From Cupriavidus necator (GTDB taxonomy: Bacteria; Pseudomonadota; Gammaproteobacteria; Burkholderiales; Burkholderiaceae), in NCBI GenBank assembly GCA_022041995.1, contig CP074390.1:2294001-2358000 (forward strand): a DNA stretch of 64,000 bases, written 5' to 3'. The notes below the pieces were generated by a model. The model was not told where the DNA came from. It was given only the letters and a program-made list of their open reading frames with translations, and ran no database searches. Below, piece by piece: positions 60,224 through 64,000 of this stretch. Positions within the stretch are counted from its first letter, which is position 1. Every line of letters begins with the position of its first letter. The position numbers and the translations under genes are program-made.

Positions 60224-62130
60224 TCGTTGGTACGGCAGGACATATCGATCACGGCAAGACCAGCCTGGTCAGGGCGCTGTCGGGCATGGATGCCGACCGC
60301 CTGAAGGAAAAGAAGGCGCGCGGCTTCTCGATCGAGCTTGGCTATGCGTACGTGCCGCTTGAGAACGGCGACGCGGTCGGCCTGGTCGATGTCCCGGGCC
60401 ACCAAAAGCTCATTCACACCATGGCCGCGGGCGCAAGCGGCATCGACTTCGCGCTGCTCGTGGTCGCCGCCGATGCCGGCGTGATGCCGCAAACGCGTGA
60501 GCACCTGGCCATTGTGCAACTGCTCGGCATCCGGCGCGGCGCGATTGCGCTGACCAAGGTCGATCGTGTGGATGACGCGCGGCTACAGCAGGTGCGCGAG
60601 GAGATCGCGGTGTTCCGGCTCGGCAGCATGCTGGAAGATGCCCCGGTTTTTGAAACCTGCGCAACGCGCGCCGACGATCCGGGTGTGAAAGCGTTGAAGC
60701 GGCACCTGCACGCGGCCGCGGCTGCGTCGCGCACCAGGCGCGACGACGGGCTGTTCCGCCTTGCGGTTGACCGGGTCTTCACGCTTGCCGGGCAAGAGAC
60801 GATCGTGACGGGAACCGTGGTGTCGGGGCGCATCCATGTCGGCGACAGGGTGTTGCTCGCGCCAAAGAACGAGTCTGCGCGCGTGAGCAGCATCCATGCG
60901 CAGAATCGTCCTGCTGCTGCCGGGCGGGCGGGGCAGCGCTGCGCGCTGAACCTGGCCGGCATCGACAAGGGCGCGATCGACCGCGGTGACTGGGTGGTCG
61001 ATGTGCGCCTGGCACAGGCGTCGGAGCGCATCGATGTGATGCTGACCCTGTTGCCGGACGCCCCCGCGCTGGAGCACTGGGCGCCCATGCATGTTCATCT
61101 GGGCACGCAGCACCAGGTGGCGCATGTCGCGCTGCTCGATGGCCCGACGCTTGCCCCCGGCCAGCGCGCGCGCGTGCAGCTTGTGTTCGAGCGGCCGGTG
61201 TGCGCGCTGCCTGGCGATCCCTTTGTCGTGCGGAATGCGCAGGCCAGCCGCACCATCGGCGGCGGCGATGTACTTGATCCGTTCGCGCCCGCGCGCAAGC
61301 GCCGCTCCCCGGCGCGGCTGGCGTGGCTCGACGCGATGCAGGCCATGCTTGACACCGGTTCGGTTGGCACATTGCTCGAGCAGGCGCCAAACGGGCTGTC
61401 GCGCGCGCTGCTGGAGCGGCTGAGCGGCATGCCGGCGGCGGCCATCGAACTGCCGCGGGACACGCGCGTGATCGAACTTCCGGGCGACGATGCCTTGCTG
61501 GTGTCCAGCGCGGCGTGGCAGGCGCTGGCGGGGCGATTGACCACTGCGCTGCGGCAATTTCACCAACGCTCGCCGGATGTACTCGGTCCGGAGGTGGCGC
61601 GTTTGCGCAGGATCGCCGCACCGCTCGCGCAAGACGCATTGTGGTGCGCGCTCATCGATGACGCCTGCGCGCGCGGTGACATCGTCAGGAACGGCCCCTG
61701 GCTGCACCTGCCCGAGCACACCGTGACGCTCGACGATGGGGAGCGCGCGCTTGCCGCGACACTGCAGCAGGCCATGAAGGCGGGGCGCTTCGATCCGCCA
61801 TGGGTGCGCGAGCTGGCGAGCACGCATGGGGTGCCGGAGGACAGGGTGCGGCAACTGATGCGCAAGCTCGCGCGTCATGGCGAGACCTTTCAGGTCGTGC
61901 ATGACCTCTTCTACGATCCGGAGGCTATTCGCGAGCTGGCCTTGCTCGCCGCTGTCGATGCCAGCAAGAACGCCGGCACGGTCGTCGCTGGGGCATTTCG
62001 CAATGCCACCGGCCTCGGACGAAAACGGGCGGTTCAGGTCTTGGAATTCTTTGACCGTGTTGGCTACACGCGCTTCGACCGTGGCCGGCATCTGGTGCGC
62101 ACGGAAAGTCGTTGGCTGGAGTTGCTCTGA
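60220..62130 (+). CDS. selB: Selenocysteine-specific elongation factor SelB
   Basis: This 636-aa GTPase delivers Sec-tRNA to UGA codons that have a SECIS element. Its P-loop is GTAGHIDHGKTSLVRALSGM, the switch II region has VDVPGHQKLIHTM, and the guanine-specificity motif is TKVDRVDD. Domains II and III follow, then a C-terminal winged-helix region (residues ~400-636) that recognises SECIS RNA (KNAGTVVAGAFRNATGLGRK near the end). It lacks selA or selC next to it, so other selenocysteine genes must lie elsewhere. Confidence 0.95.
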   Translation: MIVGTAGHIDHGKTSLVRALSGMDADRLKEKKARGFSIELGYAYVPLENGDAVGLVDVPGHQKLIHTMAAGASGIDFALLVVAADAGVMPQTREHLAIVQLLGIRRGAIALTKVDRVDDARLQQVREEIAVFRLGSMLEDAPVFETCATRADDPGVKALKRHLHAAAAASRTRRDDGLFRLAVDRVFTLAGQETIVTGTVVSGRIHVGDRVLLAPKNESARVSSIHAQNRPAAAGRAGQRCALNLAGIDKGAIDRGDWVVDVRLAQASERIDVMLTLLPDAPALEHWAPMHVHLGTQHQVAHVALLDGPTLAPGQRARVQLVFERPVCALPGDPFVVRNAQASRTIGGGDVLDPFAPARKRRSPARLAWLDAMQAMLDTGSVGTLLEQAPNGLSRALLERLSGMPAAAIELPRDTRVIELPGDDALLVSSAAWQALAGRLTTALRQFHQRSPDVLGPEVARLRRIAAPLAQDALWCALIDDACARGDIVRNGPWLHLPEHTVTLDDGERALAATLQQAMKAGRFDPPWVRELASTHGVPEDRVRQLMRKLARHGETFQVVHDLFYDPEAIRELALLAAVDASKNAGTVVAGAFRNATGLGRKRAVQVLEFFDRVGYTRFDRGRHLVRTESRWLELL

Positions 62131-62143
62131 CGGTTGCACGGTC

Positions 62144-62180
62144 CCCGCTGACAGAGGTCACTGCCACCTCTGTCAGCGGG
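62144..62180 (+). terminator. Perfect hairpin after selB
   Basis: CCCGCTGACAGAGGT (62144-62158) pairs perfectly with ACCTCTGTCAGCGGG (62166-62180) around a 7-nt loop. It starts 14 bp after the selB stop. There is no T-tract, so it may act with Rho or as an RNA-stabilising structure. Confidence 0.6.
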
Positions 62181-62366
62181 CCGGGCCGCTCCCCCTTCCT
62201 GACCTCGCCCCCCCTTCGCAAGAGGCAGGAACTGCTGAGGCTTCGTTCATTTGCCCCAACTCTCGTTGACGACGGATTTGGAAGACCCTGGCGGGGCCAT
62301 TATTATGTGACCGAAGCACCGGGCAAATGACTGGCATGATGATATCGAAACCGTGTGGAAGGTAAT

Positions 62367-62386
62367 ACCCTGCTGATCAGCAGGGT
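62367..62386. repeat. Perfect 20-bp palindrome between selB and the PAS-LuxR gene
   Basis: ACCCTGCTGATCAGCAGGGT is fully self-complementary and followed by GCTTTT on the plus strand. It could be a terminator stem or a regulator site. No further supported gene lies in 62131-62514. Confidence 0.55.
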
Positions 62387-62514
62387 GCTTTTGGAGTCGG
62401 GCGGCATGGTTATTCATCAGCCAGCTCGAAAACCTTGAATGGTGCTGGCGGTACCAGCGCCATACATATATTTGGCGTGTGATTTAATATTCACGTTGGC
62501 CGAGAGGGGTTCGG

Positions 62515-63159
62515 GTGAATCCGGGCGAAGGGCCCAATCAAAGCGCCAGTATCGGGGGGTTCTGGACTGCCATGAGTATCGAGATCAAAAAAGATATCAC
62601 CGAGTTCGCGGACCATCTGCTGGACGCCGTGTTCCTGGTCGACACAGGCGGCCGCATCCAGTATGTCAGCGCGGCCTGCGAGGGCATTTTTGGCTATACG
62701 CCGAAGGATATGGCGGGCGAGTTCATCATCGATCTTGTCATGCCTGCCGACCAGGACCGGACCATTATCGAGGCCAAGCAGGTCATGTCGGGAAAGAAGC
62801 GGATCGGTTTTGAAAACCGCTATCGCCACAAGGACGGCAGCGCCGTCCATATCATGTGGTCCGCCGGATGGCTCCAGTCGGAACGGCTGCGCGTCGGGGT
62901 TGCCCGAGATGTCACTGCGCTGAAGAAAGAGAGCATTCTTGACCTTGGGCTGGCGCTTTCTTCCGTTCCGTTGGCGCCCCACGAGCAGAAAGTCTTGCGG
63001 CTGTTGTTGACCGACGCATCGGAAAAGCAGATTGCCCAGCGCCTCGGTTTGGCCGTTTCCACGACCCACTCCTATGTGACCGGCATATTCCGGAAGTTCG
63101 GCGTCAGGGGCCGGGCCGGATTGATGAGCCTGTGGCTGGAAAACCTGACCAGGGATTAG
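62515..63159 (+). CDS. PAS-domain LuxR-type transcriptional regulator
   Basis: This 214-aa protein has an N-terminal PAS domain (residues ~28-135: LDAVFLVDTGGRIQYVSAAC, then IFGYTPKDMAGEFIIDLVMP, RYRHKDGSAVHIMW) and a C-terminal LuxR winged helix (LAPHEQKVLRLLLTDASEKQ, then IAQRLGLAVSTTHSYVTGIF). The GTG at 62515 has GAGAGG before it. An ATG at 62572 would begin MSIEIKKD without a ribosome-binding site. The signal is unknown; it could be redox, light or a small molecule. A dyad at 62441-62461 (GGTGCTGG / CCAGCGCC) may be its own operator. Confidence 0.85.
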   Translation: MNPGEGPNQSASIGGFWTAMSIEIKKDITEFADHLLDAVFLVDTGGRIQYVSAACEGIFGYTPKDMAGEFIIDLVMPADQDRTIIEAKQVMSGKKRIGFENRYRHKDGSAVHIMWSAGWLQSERLRVGVARDVTALKKESILDLGLALSSVPLAPHEQKVLRLLLTDASEKQIAQRLGLAVSTTHSYVTGIFRKFGVRGRAGLMSLWLENLTRD

Positions 63160-63244
63160 CGGTAGCGGAAAACCGAGGACTGGGCCACGGCGGGGGGCGA
63201 TGTGGTTCGCTACTGCGTTACCCCTGTCATTCGTCGGCCCTCTA

Positions 63245-64000
63245 TCAGCGCCTGACCAGCGAACACTGTGACTTCGATACCGGCATGAATGCCTGCTCGC
63301 CCGGCACTGTGGCCAGCACCTTGTAGTAGTCCCATGGGTACTTGGACTCGGCCGGTGTCTTGACCTCGAACAGATACATGTCGTGGACCATGCGGCCGTC
63401 TTCGCGGATGCGGCCGTTCCTCGCGAAGAAATCGTTGATGGGCATGGCCTTCATCTTTTTCATCACCGCCGCGGTCTCGTCGGTGCCCGCTGCCTGCACG
63501 GCCTTCAGGTAGTGCGTCACCGATGAATACGCACCTGCCTGGCTCATGTTAGGCATCTTCTTCAGCTTGTCGAAATAGCGGCGCGACCAGGCACGGGTGG
63601 CGTCGTTCATGTCCCAGTAGAAGGCCTCGGTCAGCACCAGCCCGGAGGCGGTCTTCAGGCCGATGGCGTGGATGTCGTTGATATAGAGCAGCAGGCCCGC
63701 CATGCGCTGCGTGTTGTTGCGGGTCAGGCCGAATTCAGAGGCGGCCTTGATCGCGTTGACGGTATCGCCGCCGGCATTGGCCAGGCCCACCACCTGTGCC
63801 TTGCTGGCCTGCGCCTGCAGCAGGTAAGAGGCAAAGTCGCTGGTGGCCAGCGGATGGCGCGCGGCGCCAAGCACCTTGCCGCCGGTCTCGTTGATGACGG
63901 CGGTGGCCGAGTCCTGCAGCGTGTGGCCGAAGGCGTAATCCGCCGTCAGGAAGAACCAGGACTTGCCGCCGCGCTGTACCATCGCGCGCGCGGTGGTGTT
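63245..64000 (-). CDS. Periplasmic substrate-binding protein of a branched-chain amino acid-type ABC transporter, 5' truncated by window edge
   Basis: The frame is open through base 64000, so the gene begins beyond the window. About 251 C-terminal residues are seen. SWFFLTADYAFGHTLQDSAT and HPLATSDFASYLLQAQASKA match the type 1 periplasmic-binding fold (LivJ/urea/amide type). It ends SVTHYLKAVQAAGTDETAAV and DGRMVHDMYLFEVKTPAESK. It converges with the LuxR gene. The ligand cannot be assigned. Confidence 0.85.
   Translation of the reverse strand, partial: NTTARAMVQRGGKSWFFLTADYAFGHTLQDSATAVINETGGKVLGAARHPLATSDFASYLLQAQASKAQVVGLANAGGDTVNAIKAASEFGLTRNNTQRMAGLLLYINDIHAIGLKTASGLVLTEAFYWDMNDATRAWSRRYFDKLKKMPNMSQAGAYSSVTHYLKAVQAAGTDETAAVMKKMKAMPINDFFARNGRIREDGRMVHDMYLFEVKTPAESKYPWDYYKVLATVPGEQAFMPVSKSQCSLVRR

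Noticed and set aside
59676..62514. tRNA-Sec (selC) near selB
   Set aside because: I looked for the long acceptor/variable arms on both sides and found none.

Overview
This 64 kb window is high-GC DNA with gene content typical of the Burkholderiales. The best match I can offer from reading alone is Cupriavidus (Ralstonia eutropha group). The reasons are five Bug-family tripartite-tricarboxylate receptors, chromate and mercury-type metal genes, a KdpFABCDE system, SelB, an FlhC-type regulator, and CoA-transferase/acyl-CoA dehydrogenase catabolic modules. I see no rRNA, tRNA or CRISPR array. Both edges cut genes: tauA on the left, and an ABC-transporter binding protein on the right.

Layout. 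0-2.6 kb: tauABC-type sulfonate ABC transporter. 2.7-3.4 kb: two nearly identical 87-aa peptides in tandem with a double-glycine leader-like motif, behind a near-consensus sigma-54 promoter. 3.6-6 kb: DapA-family lyase, a coupled small protein and a TorF-type porin. 6-15 kb: complete kdp potassium ATPase operon (small membrane ORF-kdpF-A-B-C-D-E), chained by TGATG overlaps, with a KdpE-like box. 15-23.4 kb: metal island with an MFS pump, a mercury-type MerR with a textbook operator driving a 12-cysteine GDCCVxC protein, and a chromate operon (chrB, chrA, SOD-like chrC, ChrB-C protein, exported protein, His-tailed MFS). 23.4-25 kb: gene remnant and a large inverted repeat.

25-35.3 kb holds two parallel catabolic operons. 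Each has a CoA-transferase, an acyl-CoA dehydrogenase and a Bug receptor, plus an acyl-CoA ligase (first) or enoyl-CoA hydratase (second). A divergent LysR or IclR gene faces each one. 36-40 kb: LpxL-like acyltransferase, orphan FlhC and a flavodoxin. 40-42.1 kb: an IS607-family element with TnpB, inserted in a tetR gene whose reading frame lets both ends be mapped to a 2-bp core. 42.2-47.8 kb: DUF1254 pair plus Bug pair in one coupled operon, controlled by a divergent GntR gene with a perfect palindromic operator. 48-56 kb: mixed housekeeping genes, including a PLD-VTT fusion, entericidin and tartronate-semialdehyde-type enzymes. 56.1-56.5 kb: a small unknown gene behind two abutting LexA boxes. 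57-63 kb: Rieske/FAD reductase, Dyp peroxidase, SelB and a PAS-LuxR regulator.

Four otherwise intact genes each lack one base in or next to a G/C run (near 29522, 43227, 44926 and 48736). This looks more like consensus error than biology. The most interesting undescribed items are the tandem leader peptides with their sigma-54 promoter, the SOS-controlled small gene, and the TnpB element, whose predicted guide can be read from the interrupted tetR.
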